64,000 bases of DNA. Source: an uncultured Paraglaciecola sp. GTDB lineage: Bacteria; Pseudomonadota; Gammaproteobacteria; Enterobacterales; Alteromonadaceae. The translations under genes were made by a program, and so were the position numbers. Shown here piece by piece: positions 27,263-35,850 of the stretch (its first letter is position 1; each line of letters starts with the position of its first letter). The notes below the pieces were generated by a model, which saw only the letters and a list, made by a program, of their open reading frames with translations, was not told the origin of the DNA and searched no databases. The DNA lies in the NCBI GenBank assembly GCA_947498355.1, contig CANMKA010000006.1, positions 62,001 through 126,000 of the forward strand, in the 5' to 3' direction.

Positions 27263-28663
27263 TTACTTTTTCACACCAAAATGAGCCAAAATCAGATCAT
27301 ATACATCAGTTTGGTGATAGTGTTTTTCGGGTTGAATCTTATCCTGTTTAGCAATAAGGATGGCTCCCTGCCCTGGATCATCCGTTAAGCGCCCGTGGCT
27401 GCCTTTGACCAAACTTGGATCCAGAGGGATCACGTCCATCAAATATCTGAAGCCCAACTTCTTTTTCAAAACACGTTTTCCCACTTGCCACAAAGGCAAG
27501 GGTAATTCTGGATCGATAAACATTTCTACTGGGTCGTAGCCAATTTTTCGATGAATGTCCACGGTACGAGCAAACTCAGGGGCCTTGTTGTCATCTAACC
27601 AAAAGTAATAAGTAAACCATGCGTTTTCTTGACTAATTACCACCAAATCACCACTGCGTTGATGGCTGAGTTGATAGTGCTGCTGTTGTTCTTGCTTGTC
27701 GAGCACTTGCTCAACCCCAGGCAGGTTTTCGAGCAAGGTTCTTACTTGTTCAAATACCTCTTGGTCATTGATATAAACATGGGCACATTGATGGTCTGCT
27801 ACCGCAAATGCTTTTGATGCGCCGCAGTCAATATTTTCTATACTGCGCTTGGCATTGAGGTGTGTCTCACGAACCTGGATCAAGCCTTGTTCTCTGAGGG
27901 CTTTATTAATATGAATCGGTGTGTCGACCTGAGTAATGCCATATTCCGAAACCAAGATAAACTCAACCTCTGGGGGGTAGGCCTCAAGCATTTGACCAAT
28001 GATGTTATCTATCGCCTGCACTTCGTTGGCAATACTGGCATGTTTAGGCCCAAACTTTTGCAAACAATAATCGAGGTGAGGTAAGTACACCAATTGCAGG
28101 TTAGGTTGATTGAGAGCAAACTCCTTAATCGCACTATTAGCAATCCACTGACTAGCGCCAATTCCTGCTTTGGGGCCCCAAAAGTTAAAAAACGGAAAGG
28201 TTCCAATTTGTTGTTCGATAGACTGATGCAACCCATTAGGGGCAGAATACAAATCAAAAATTTTATTCCCATCGGCAAGGTAATGGGGCCTTGGGGTAAT
28301 GCTATTGTCGACATTAGCGTACATGTTGTACCACCAAAACAGCATAGACACCTTAGTTTCTGGATGAGTTTGCTTAAGCACATCCCATACTTTATCCGAT
28401 TGAACTAAGTAATTGGATTGCTTCCAAAAACCGACCTCTGCAAGATCTTTGAAATACCAGCCATTTCCTACTATACCGTGCTCTGTTGCATGTTTACCGG
28501 TTAGCATGGCTGACTGAGCCGTGGTTGTTACTGCTGGAAACGCCGCCTGCATAGGCTGACTCTGATAGCCATTTTCGAGCAAACGATTAATATTTGGCGT
28601 GTTGTCTCCAAGCATATAAGGGCTCAGGCCAACTATGTTCAATACCACTAAAGGCTGGGTCAT
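27263..28663 (-). CDS. eboF: EboF: alkaline-phosphatase-superfamily phosphodiesterase/pyrophosphatase
   Basis: This 466-residue protein of the type I phosphodiesterase/nucleotide pyrophosphatase family is the last gene of the ebo operon. The catalytic threonine is in PAVTTTAQSAMLTGK (T46-T48 region), with the first metal Asp-Asn region near the N-terminus and later metal ligands in EYGITQ and HGRLTDDPGQG. No signal peptide is visible, so it would act in the cytosol. The family cleaves phosphodiester or pyrophosphate bonds; in this setting it might hydrolyse a nucleotide- or isoprenyl-linked intermediate, which is inference. It starts 34 bases after eboE and converges with the chemoreceptor gene. 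Confidence 0.88.
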   Translation of the reverse strand: MTQPLVVLNIVGLSPYMLGDNTPNINRLLENGYQSQPMQAAFPAVTTTAQSAMLTGKHATEHGIVGNGWYFKDLAEVGFWKQSNYLVQSDKVWDVLKQTHPETKVSMLFWWYNMYANVDNSITPRPHYLADGNKIFDLYSAPNGLHQSIEQQIGTFPFFNFWGPKAGIGASQWIANSAIKEFALNQPNLQLVYLPHLDYCLQKFGPKHASIANEVQAIDNIIGQMLEAYPPEVEFILVSEYGITQVDTPIHINKALREQGLIQVRETHLNAKRSIENIDCGASKAFAVADHQCAHVYINDQEVFEQVRTLLENLPGVEQVLDKQEQQQHYQLSHQRSGDLVVISQENAWFTYYFWLDDNKAPEFARTVDIHRKIGYDPVEMFIDPELPLPLWQVGKRVLKKKLGFRYLMDVIPLDPSLVKGSHGRLTDDPGQGAILIAKQDKIQPEKHYHQTDVYDLILAHFGVKK

Positions 28664-28697
28664 GTTTAATCCGTATGCAATTAACGCGTTATGAAAT

Positions 28698-29933
28698 TTA
28701 GGCCTTAAGCAAGTTACGCGCTCTAAGGGCCTGCTCTAGCCATGAAAACTCTGCCACAAACCCTTGATGTAAGCGCGCAGTTTTGTCGACTTTGCCTTGT
28801 AAAAAATTTAACCAAGTATAGGTTTCTACTTCTAGGTAAGGCATTGGCGCGTTGGGAGTATGCAAAATCTTATTTTGCAAGAAATCTAAGGTACAAAAGA
28901 TAGCTTCTTGAGTCGCACTTAAAAATGTCAAAGGTAAATCGTCAGCACTTTGATTGATAGGAATATGATAATGAATTCGTGCATCGATAGACGAGTGCTG
29001 CTCCATACAACTGACCCGAGTATGCTCTAACGCCTGTGCCGATAAATCAGCCAACGAACGAGTAAACTGCCCATCCACAAAAACCTTGGTTTGATGTAAA
29101 AATTTAGTGTCGGCAAAGGTCGCGGTAAGTTGCTCGATCTGTTCAGTGGAGCTTAACCTTGCCTGCACTGCATTCGAAATTTGAATTTTACCCAAAGCAA
29201 TGCCAGCTTGTTCTATTTGCTGCAAAGATTGGCTGATGTGTTCACCCATTACAGCTTGATGACAAGTATCGTAACAACATCCTATATAGCGCAAGACTTG
29301 CTCTTTCTTTAAGCCTCTTTGCTGGGCCGCTGGCAGTAAATCCTGAACAAAAAACCGTATCAGTTCGTGGGTATACTGCAATACGCAATCTGGTTCCATT
29401 TCTATACAGACTATTACCTGTTTACCCGATTGTTGTTCAAGGCCAATAAGGTGCTCAGTTAGGCTAAGTAAATGGCTAATAGCGTGTTGATGCGAGTCGG
29501 CTGACCAATCCTGAGCATAAGCCAACGGTAATGTGGATATTGCTCCACAAGCTTGGTTATGGGGCAAACATTCGGCTAAAATATTAGCTAGGTTTTGGGT
29601 GTAAGCTAACCGTTCATCGTCTGCCCAAGTCGGCAAATAGACATTTTGCTTAACGACTGTTTGATGAAAATCACCAAATGGAAAACCGTTAAGAGTGGTT
29701 AACGCCACCCCCTGCTGTTCAAGCAAATGTTTAAAACTGGCTAGCTCATCGGTAGAGTCCCATAATTGCTGAGCGACATCAGCCGATAGCCACAAACCTG
29801 AGGCCATCGTTTCTAGGTCTCGCTTACCACGCACAGTAGAAAAATGCTGCTGAATATTGGCCTTAACAGCGGCCAAGGTAGCGCCTGGGTGCACATTACT
29901 GCAATAGGCTAGGTCTTGCTTGCGGTAAACCAT
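28698..29933 (-). CDS. eboE: EboE: metabolite traffic protein (TIM-barrel, sugar-isomerase-like)
   Basis: This 411-residue protein begins MVYRKQDLAYCSNVHPG. It shows the xylose-isomerase-like TIM-barrel pattern, including IEMEPDC (about 177-183) and CCYDTCHQAVMGE (about 219-231), which carry candidate metal ligands Glu, Asp and His. EboE proteins are known only from ebo clusters, where they are needed for the pathway product to reach its destination; the chemistry is undefined. It starts 5 bases after eboB stops, so translation is probably coupled. Length agrees with the family. Confidence 0.88.
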   Translation of the reverse strand: MVYRKQDLAYCSNVHPGATLAAVKANIQQHFSTVRGKRDLETMASGLWLSADVAQQLWDSTDELASFKHLLEQQGVALTTLNGFPFGDFHQTVVKQNVYLPTWADDERLAYTQNLANILAECLPHNQACGAISTLPLAYAQDWSADSHQHAISHLLSLTEHLIGLEQQSGKQVIVCIEMEPDCVLQYTHELIRFFVQDLLPAAQQRGLKKEQVLRYIGCCYDTCHQAVMGEHISQSLQQIEQAGIALGKIQISNAVQARLSSTEQIEQLTATFADTKFLHQTKVFVDGQFTRSLADLSAQALEHTRVSCMEQHSSIDARIHYHIPINQSADDLPLTFLSATQEAIFCTLDFLQNKILHTPNAPMPYLEVETYTWLNFLQGKVDKTARLHQGFVAEFSWLEQALRARNLLKA

Positions 29934-29938
29934 TTTAG

Positions 29939-30823
29939 CTATTCTTTTTCAATAATAGGGTCTTGACCACGTAATACCTTATTGTCTTGATAGGTTTTGG
30001 TTTGATCAATAAGGGGCTTTTTCACCATATCAATTGAAATACGGCCACTTTGCGCAAAGAAATTAATTGGGTTGTTGAACGTCACTTTTTCAACGTCCTC
30101 TTTGCTAAAACCGTCGTCTAACATAGCTTGCGCCGTTTTTGGCACTTTTAATGGATCACTTACCCCCCAATCGGCGGCACTATTGATCACCATTTTTTCT
30201 GTGCCGTATTCTTGTAGCAATTTCACCATACGAGGCTCAGACATTTTAGTATTTGGGTAAATACTGTGTCCGCGCCAACACTCGGTCTCGAGCACTAGCG
30301 GTAGAGTTTGTTCAGTTAAATGGTCAACGAGTACCATCTCTTCAGCAATACCGCTTTCTTTGATCACATCTAACGTTCGTTTGGTACCCGACACTTTATC
30401 TCGGTGAGGTGTGTGTATTAATACTGGGAGTTCCATGTCTTTGGCCAGCTGCAACTGCTCAGCTAAAAACCTGTCTTCTTCTGGCGTAATATCGTCGTAA
30501 CCAATTTCCCCTACCCCTACCACATTGTCTTTTTGACAATATCTAGGCAATATTTTCATTACCGCTTCAGCAAGTTCGATATCGTTAGATTCTTTAGGAT
30601 TCAAGCCCATAGTACAGAAATGCATGATGCCAAATTGCGAGGCGCGAAAGTGCTCCCAGCCAATTAAGGTATCGAAATAATCAATGAAAGAACCAACTTG
30701 GGTACGAGGTTGCCCAAGCCAAAATGCCGGTTCGATGACCCCAATAATACCGGCTTTTGCCATGTTCTCGTAATCGTCTGTGGTACGAGCTAACATGTGA
30801 ATATGGGGATCAAAGTATTTCAT
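29939..30823 (-). CDS. eboB: EboB: TatD-like metal-dependent hydrolase
   Basis: This 294-residue amidohydrolase-superfamily protein has a start chosen at MKYFDPHIHM (30823), whose ATG overlaps the eboA stop (TAATG); an upstream in-frame start would run into eboA. The metal ligands are visible as the HIH pair near residue 7-9, Glu in VGVGEIGYDD, His in LIHTPHRDK, His in LVDHLTEQ and Asp in NSAADWG. TatD relatives include nucleases and deacylases; the substrate in ebo clusters is not known. The overlap with eboA and the 5-base gap to eboE mark it as an internal operon member. Confidence 0.88.
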   Translation of the reverse strand: MKYFDPHIHMLARTTDDYENMAKAGIIGVIEPAFWLGQPRTQVGSFIDYFDTLIGWEHFRASQFGIMHFCTMGLNPKESNDIELAEAVMKILPRYCQKDNVVGVGEIGYDDITPEEDRFLAEQLQLAKDMELPVLIHTPHRDKVSGTKRTLDVIKESGIAEEMVLVDHLTEQTLPLVLETECWRGHSIYPNTKMSEPRMVKLLQEYGTEKMVINSAADWGVSDPLKVPKTAQAMLDDGFSKEDVEKVTFNNPINFFAQSGRISIDMVKKPLIDQTKTYQDNKVLRGQDPIIEKE

Positions 30824-31584
30824 TACTGGCTTCCTAAAAGGGATACATCTTGGCCTTTTAACCAAGATTGAAGATAAGTTTGGTGAGCCGTATCTTGAAG
30901 ATAATGACTCACGTATTGTTCGAACATAGCCAAATGCTCATCATCGAGATCTCGAAAGCGTATGGCTAACCAAATACTAGAGGGCGGACTTCTTCTTGCT
31001 AGCGCCTGTTCGATTAAATATGAAAAACACATGTTAGATAATTGTGGCGATAATCGATCATTCAAGCCTAACACCGTGTCTATTTGCAAACCGTTAAACA
31101 AGGTTTTTAATACTAACTGGTTAAAGTTTAATTGCTCAAAATGCAAAGCTGGGTAAAGGTTGTTTAGTGCCAGTGCAGAAAATTCGTCTAGACTATTGAC
31201 CCTAGCAGCTCTAACCGCAATATCTACCCCTACCCCTTCAGGATCGAGCAAGACTAAGCCTGATAGCATGGCCGTTTTTTCACTACTATCACCAGCTTGA
31301 TAATAGGCTTTGAGCGTACTAGGGATCTCTAAATCGCGGTAAACCAATGCAAACCCACACAAGCAAATACGGACTAGTTCTGCACTATCATTCGTGGTCA
31401 AAATTGGATTATCGATTTGCTGGATTTGAGTGAGTTTACGTTTTACACAAGCTGATAAAAACAGCAAGCTTTCAAGGGGATCATCGTCTTCTTTAAGTTT
31501 ATCCAGTGCGCCCTCAAACCACAGGCGCTCTTGCTTGTGTAAAGCCCTCTGGACAAGATTTATCATCACGTTGAGTTTACTCAT
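30823..31584 (-). CDS. eboA: EboA domain protein
   Basis: This 253-residue, mostly helical protein has no visible enzyme motif or membrane segment. It is leucine-rich with repeated helical hairpins (SLLFLSACVKRKL, VRICLCGFALVYRDLEIPS, FSALALNNLYPALHFEQLNFNQLVLKTLF), compatible with an adaptor or scaffold. I assign it as EboA by composition, length and position between eboC and eboB; it is the least self-evident member of the cluster by motif. It begins 73 bases after eboC and its stop overlaps the eboB start. Confidence 0.8.
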   Translation of the reverse strand: MSKLNVMINLVQRALHKQERLWFEGALDKLKEDDDPLESLLFLSACVKRKLTQIQQIDNPILTTNDSAELVRICLCGFALVYRDLEIPSTLKAYYQAGDSSEKTAMLSGLVLLDPEGVGVDIAVRAARVNSLDEFSALALNNLYPALHFEQLNFNQLVLKTLFNGLQIDTVLGLNDRLSPQLSNMCFSYLIEQALARRSPPSSIWLAIRFRDLDDEHLAMFEQYVSHYLQDTAHQTYLQSWLKGQDVSLLGSQ

Positions 31585-31657
31585 ATCAATCGAGCTCTTG
31601 TATTAAGTAGTCATCCAAATTTGCACACAACACTCAGTGTTTTACCAAAATAACCCT

Positions 31658-32548
31658 TCAGGTTATGGCATTAAGCCGCTTGTTCAACCACAGACACGGG
31701 GGGAGTAATGACAATATCAACAGAGCATAAGTATAATGCCCAGCTATTGCTACCAGCAATGCATCCATTGGGATCACACCTATGACCAAAAACACTATCA
31801 TGCTTTGTATGGTTTGCGGGGTAAACGACAAAAAGACTTGAGCCAGTTTGCGCACCAACAAAGTTGCCCAGCTTAGTAACAATAACCATGCAATCAATCG
31901 TTGCGTGCCCAGCAAATTAAATTCAACTTCGATCAAATAAACACAGCTCATAAAAGAAACAAACAAGGCAATTAAGGTGATCCATAAGGCATCTTTATCA
32001 GTGGCGCGCGTTTCTTGCTTACTTAAATACGTCAGTCCTGTGATATAGAAGAAAATAGGTAAAGCAAGCAATAAACTTTGACTCGACAAGGCAACAAAAC
32101 TGGCGCCTAACAGCCAATTGGTATAACGACAACTGGCCATGCAGAAGGAGCCAAACAAACCTTGTTTAATTAAGCCGTTGTAGCAAAGAATACAGGCACT
32201 CAGGGCAATACCTATCACGCCAGACACAGTGCCGTGCATAAAGCTCAACATTAGCCCAGCTGTCATTAAGCCGCCGCCTATGGTCCAAGCTGAAGGTAAA
32301 GACACTTTGCCACTCGGGATGGGCCGATTCGGCCGTTCTTGAGTATCTTCTCGAACATCAAAGCAATCGTTTAAGGTCATGCCCGAAAAATAAAAGCACA
32401 GGCTAGCCACCAGCAGCCAAGTTACACTCAATGACAATTGGCCAGCAGATACAATCACACTACTGGCAATTATGTTCGACAAGGCCGTTAAGCCAGCTGG
32501 AGCGCGAACTAAGGTTAAAACGGCTAAAAAAGAAGGGTTAGAAAACAT
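31658..32548 (-). CDS. eboC: EboC: UbiA-like membrane prenyltransferase
   Basis: This 296-residue integral membrane protein has about eight to nine hydrophobic helices. The first Asp-rich motif of UbiA transferases is visible as NDCFDVRED (about residues 60-68), followed by RPNRPIPSG. The second Asp motif of true UbiA enzymes (DxxxD) is replaced by a weak KQETRATDKD region, as often in EboC. The family transfers isoprenyl chains onto aromatic or polar acceptors; acceptor unknown here. The ATG at 32548 lies 2 bases after the eboD stop; a TTG nine bases upstream is less likely. Confidence 0.88.
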   Translation of the reverse strand: MFSNPSFLAVLTLVRAPAGLTALSNIIASSVIVSAGQLSLSVTWLLVASLCFYFSGMTLNDCFDVREDTQERPNRPIPSGKVSLPSAWTIGGGLMTAGLMLSFMHGTVSGVIGIALSACILCYNGLIKQGLFGSFCMASCRYTNWLLGASFVALSSQSLLLALPIFFYITGLTYLSKQETRATDKDALWITLIALFVSFMSCVYLIEVEFNLLGTQRLIAWLLLLSWATLLVRKLAQVFLSFTPQTIQSMIVFLVIGVIPMDALLVAIAGHYTYALLILSLLPPCLWLNKRLNAIT

Positions 32549-32550
32549 AG

Positions 32551-33696
32551 TTAACAAGCAACAAGTCGTTGAAGTGCCTGCTTCATAATAACTTCATCAA
32601 TCTGGTTGGCTTCAAATCCGTGGCCGATATCATCTAGCAAGGTAATACATAAATTACCGCCTAAATGCTCTTTAAAATCAGCCAACGCTAGGTTGACGTC
32701 TAGCTCTGCTAAAATAGGGTGCGCTAATTCGAAGCCTAAATCTTGAAGCAGAGTGACAATTTTTTCGGCTTGTTCAGAACGAATATGCCCCATTAACGAC
32801 GAATAAAGACTATCAAGGGCGATGCCAATTGCTACGGCTTCGCCATGGCGTAACGCATTGTTTGATAGCTCTTCTAACTTGTGAGCAGACCAGTGTCCAA
32901 AGTCTAAAGGCCTAGCCGAACCTAATTCGTATGGGTCACCCGAACTCGCAATATGGTTAAGATGATACTGAGCACATTTGACTATCATGCTTTGACTGGC
33001 ATCCCTTTCGAACTTAGCTAATTGATGACGATTGTCGAATAACTCTTGGAAAAAACTCGCATCTTTAATTAAGGCGACTTTCACAGCTTCGGCTATGCCC
33101 GCGCGTTTATCACGTGGCTCTAACGTATCAAGTAAGGCAAAATCGTTAATTACTGCAAAAGGCGGCGCAAAGGTACCAATAAAGTTTTTACGCTTATGAT
33201 AATTGATGGCATTTTTTACGCCTACTCCAGCATCATTTTGGCCTAACACTGTAGATGGCATGCGGATCAATCTAATGCCCCTGTGAGCAGTCGCCGCGGC
33301 GAAACCTATGGCATCAACGACGGCACCGCCGCCTATCACCAAAATATACGAGTGACGATCAATCTGATGAGTTTCAACGGCTTGGTAAATACTGTCGATG
33401 ACTGTCTCATCATTTTTACAGGCCTCCCCTGCTGGCACTGTCATAACCGGCAGGCACTCAAGTTGATGGTGTTGACAATAGGTGACAATATCTTGAGCCA
33501 ACTGCGGATGACTATCTGCCACCCCTTGATCCAAAACGGCTAATATTTTGGGCTGTTCGTCACGATTATCAATCAAGTCAATTAGCAAATTATCGGTTAA
33601 GGCAAAGCACTCACGAGTAAATAACACCGAATATTCAAAACTTAGTGTAAAAGCTTGCTTGATAGCTTTAACAGCAACAAAATCCTGCAACGACAT
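32551..33696 (-). CDS. eboD: EboD: sugar-phosphate cyclase of the 3-dehydroquinate synthase superfamily
   Basis: This 381-residue protein is the first gene of the ebo operon. NAD-binding GGGAVVDAIGFAAATAHRG and PSTVLGQNDAGVGVKNAIN (about 122-166) are clear. Metal ligands are Glu in AGIAEAVKVALIKD, His in DFGHWSAHKLE and His in LRHGEAVAIG. The sequence differs from housekeeping AroB and resembles the cyclases that make valiolone- or deoxyinosose-type cyclitols, so the operon may build a cyclitol-containing metabolite. That is inference; EboD chemistry has not been firmly defined. A promoter should lie in the 230-base gap before it (33697-33926), but I could not place one. Confidence 0.88.
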   Translation of the reverse strand: MSLQDFVAVKAIKQAFTLSFEYSVLFTRECFALTDNLLIDLIDNRDEQPKILAVLDQGVADSHPQLAQDIVTYCQHHQLECLPVMTVPAGEACKNDETVIDSIYQAVETHQIDRHSYILVIGGGAVVDAIGFAAATAHRGIRLIRMPSTVLGQNDAGVGVKNAINYHKRKNFIGTFAPPFAVINDFALLDTLEPRDKRAGIAEAVKVALIKDASFFQELFDNRHQLAKFERDASQSMIVKCAQYHLNHIASSGDPYELGSARPLDFGHWSAHKLEELSNNALRHGEAVAIGIALDSLYSSLMGHIRSEQAEKIVTLLQDLGFELAHPILAELDVNLALADFKEHLGGNLCITLLDDIGHGFEANQIDEVIMKQALQRLVAC

Positions 33697-33926
33697 AGCA
33701 CAACGACCTTAATAACAACGAGATTTGAAACATGATGTAGCCATACCTGAACTACAAATCGAACAAAAACTTTCATCTATTTTCTTTAGTCAGCAACTCA
33801 CCTCTCACTAAAGCCCAATACCACCCCAAGTTTACCCATCAATATTTAGTTGGCGTGGAGTATCACTAACCAGCTAGTTTACCTAAACTCCCCTAGCCTT
33901 CACATCAATTAGTCATCAAAAGATAA

Positions 33927-35708
33927 CTAAAAATTTTCTTTTGCCTGAAAATACATAGATTTACCCGATGAAGGATGAGTAAACGTTAAACTCTTGGCAT
34001 GCAAATGTAAGCGAGAATCAGTGACCCCGTACAAATCGTCTCCGACTATAGGCGAGTTCAATCCCCCTGCATGAGCACAGTGAACCCTAAGTTGATGTGT
34101 GCGTCCGGTATGCGGCGACAACGCTAATTTTGTGCGCTTAGTCGTTTCGTCTCGACTCAACACCTGCCACTGAGTAAGCGCAGCTTTACCTGCCTCAAAG
34201 CAAACCAATTGTTTAGGTCGGTCATACCAATCTCCCCGTAAAGGCAGCTCAATGCGCCCTTGCTCGCCTGTAACCAACCCTTCGACTAAGGCTACATACT
34301 GCTTTTTAACTTCACGCTTTATGAATTGCTTGGTAAGCCCCTTATTCGCCTTGCTATGCAGGGCCAACACCATGATGCCAGAGGTAGCCATGTCGAGGCG
34401 ATGCACAATTAAGGGCCCAGTGGCTTCGGGAAACCACTGCTTAACCCGGGTATAAACCGAGTCTGTTAGAGTTTTACCCGGAACAGAAAGTAATTCAGGA
34501 GGCTTATTAACCACAACTATATCTTGATCTTGGTAAAGAATGTCGAGGGGATTATCTTTAGCGAGGTTGGTCAACAAAGGGTTTTCGTCGATAGGCAGCC
34601 CCTGCAACATATGAGATAAAATTGGCTGACACTTACCCGCGCAAGCTGGATAAAATTGTTGGTGTTTTCTTATTTCAGACTTAGGCGACTGCCCCCACCA
34701 AAATTCAGCCATAGCCAAAGGTTGATAGCCCTGTAAAAATGCATACTGTAAAAGTTTCGGGGCCGCGCACTCTCCAGCCCCAGCGGGAGGCGTTTTAAAT
34801 GCAGTATCGGCAAATATATCAATTAAATCTTTAGGCTCTAAGGCCTGATCCACAAACCGATATTGCTTAAATAGTGCCTCTTGCAAAGCTGATGAGGCCA
34901 GCTTTCGAGTACGTTTTAGCTGGCTAATTTGCTCACGATAAGGCTCAACTTGCTCTTGTATGGCTTGGCATTTTTGTTGCCAATCTCGCTGCAATGATTG
35001 TAACGCCAGCTTATCCCCTACGCTCTGTCTAGATAGCTCTATCGAGGCGTGCTTAACGTACTCAGCCTTTTCTGGTTGCGTCATGGCTGCAAGTTGCTGT
35101 CTTTGTTCTTTACGGTTTTTTCGATTTTGAATATTTTGCAACCTAAGGGATTCGCATGCCCCTTGCTGTTGTTGAATCAAGCCGGCCAATGTCTGCTCGA
35201 GTTGAATATAGCTAGCTGACGACTCCAATTGCTCGAGTTGCTGATTAATCTGGTGAATCTTTTCTTGCTCGCTTAAGAAAAAGCTATTCTTTTCGAGCAA
35301 ATCAAACACAGGTGGAACAAAGCCCGCCACAATGTTTTGTTCGGCTAACTTTCCCGAAAAAGCCGCAATAAACCCTAGTTTATGTTTCGCATTACGCACC
35401 AGTAAAACACCAAACATTTTACCTATGACTGGTATCGTATCCTGCCCGTCCTGCTGCTGCTCTTCAATACCAAAATTATGCTGCCAGCTATGGTTAACAA
35501 GATATTGCTGTTGAATCTGCTTAGCTGCCATTACGCACAAAGGATGGGGTTGGTAATAAAACGGAAAGGTAAATTTAGCAGGCAAGCTAACCCCTTCTAC
35601 AGACTCAACAAACTGATGGAAGCAGGACGCGTTCAAGTGCTTATATTTATTGCTTTCAGGGCTATCAGAAGAAACCACAGACACATTAGAATTCGAAGAG
35701 AAGTTCAT
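33927..35708 (-). CDS. RluA-family RNA pseudouridine synthase with long N-terminal extension
   Basis: This 593-residue protein has a C-terminal RluA-type catalytic domain (about 375-590) with the catalytic Asp in VHRLDMATSGIM, the YQDQDIVVVNKPPELLSVPG block and the GRTHQLRVH motif. The first 370 residues form a separate region: a small domain with FTFPFYYQPHPLCVMAAKQIQ, then a Gln/Lys-rich coiled coil (about 145-275), then APKLLQYAFLQGYQPLAMAEFWWG with a candidate zinc pair. This long architecture is a recognised gammaproteobacterial subfamily, but its RNA target is not known to me. Stand-alone gene. Confidence 0.9.
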   Translation of the reverse strand: MNFSSNSNVSVVSSDSPESNKYKHLNASCFHQFVESVEGVSLPAKFTFPFYYQPHPLCVMAAKQIQQQYLVNHSWQHNFGIEEQQQDGQDTIPVIGKMFGVLLVRNAKHKLGFIAAFSGKLAEQNIVAGFVPPVFDLLEKNSFFLSEQEKIHQINQQLEQLESSASYIQLEQTLAGLIQQQQGACESLRLQNIQNRKNRKEQRQQLAAMTQPEKAEYVKHASIELSRQSVGDKLALQSLQRDWQQKCQAIQEQVEPYREQISQLKRTRKLASSALQEALFKQYRFVDQALEPKDLIDIFADTAFKTPPAGAGECAAPKLLQYAFLQGYQPLAMAEFWWGQSPKSEIRKHQQFYPACAGKCQPILSHMLQGLPIDENPLLTNLAKDNPLDILYQDQDIVVVNKPPELLSVPGKTLTDSVYTRVKQWFPEATGPLIVHRLDMATSGIMVLALHSKANKGLTKQFIKREVKKQYVALVEGLVTGEQGRIELPLRGDWYDRPKQLVCFEAGKAALTQWQVLSRDETTKRTKLALSPHTGRTHQLRVHCAHAGGLNSPIVGDDLYGVTDSRLHLHAKSLTFTHPSSGKSMYFQAKENF

Positions 35709-35850
35709 GGGGCCACTCCCTTAATGCCAATTTGGAGTAAAAAAGCTTACGCGTGCCCGCCTTTTTATTCTTTTGGTGCTATGTATGCTGGGTTTACCGA
35801 TGGAATGTATAAGTAGAAAAAGGTGTGGCAACATTTTTTATCAACCTAGG

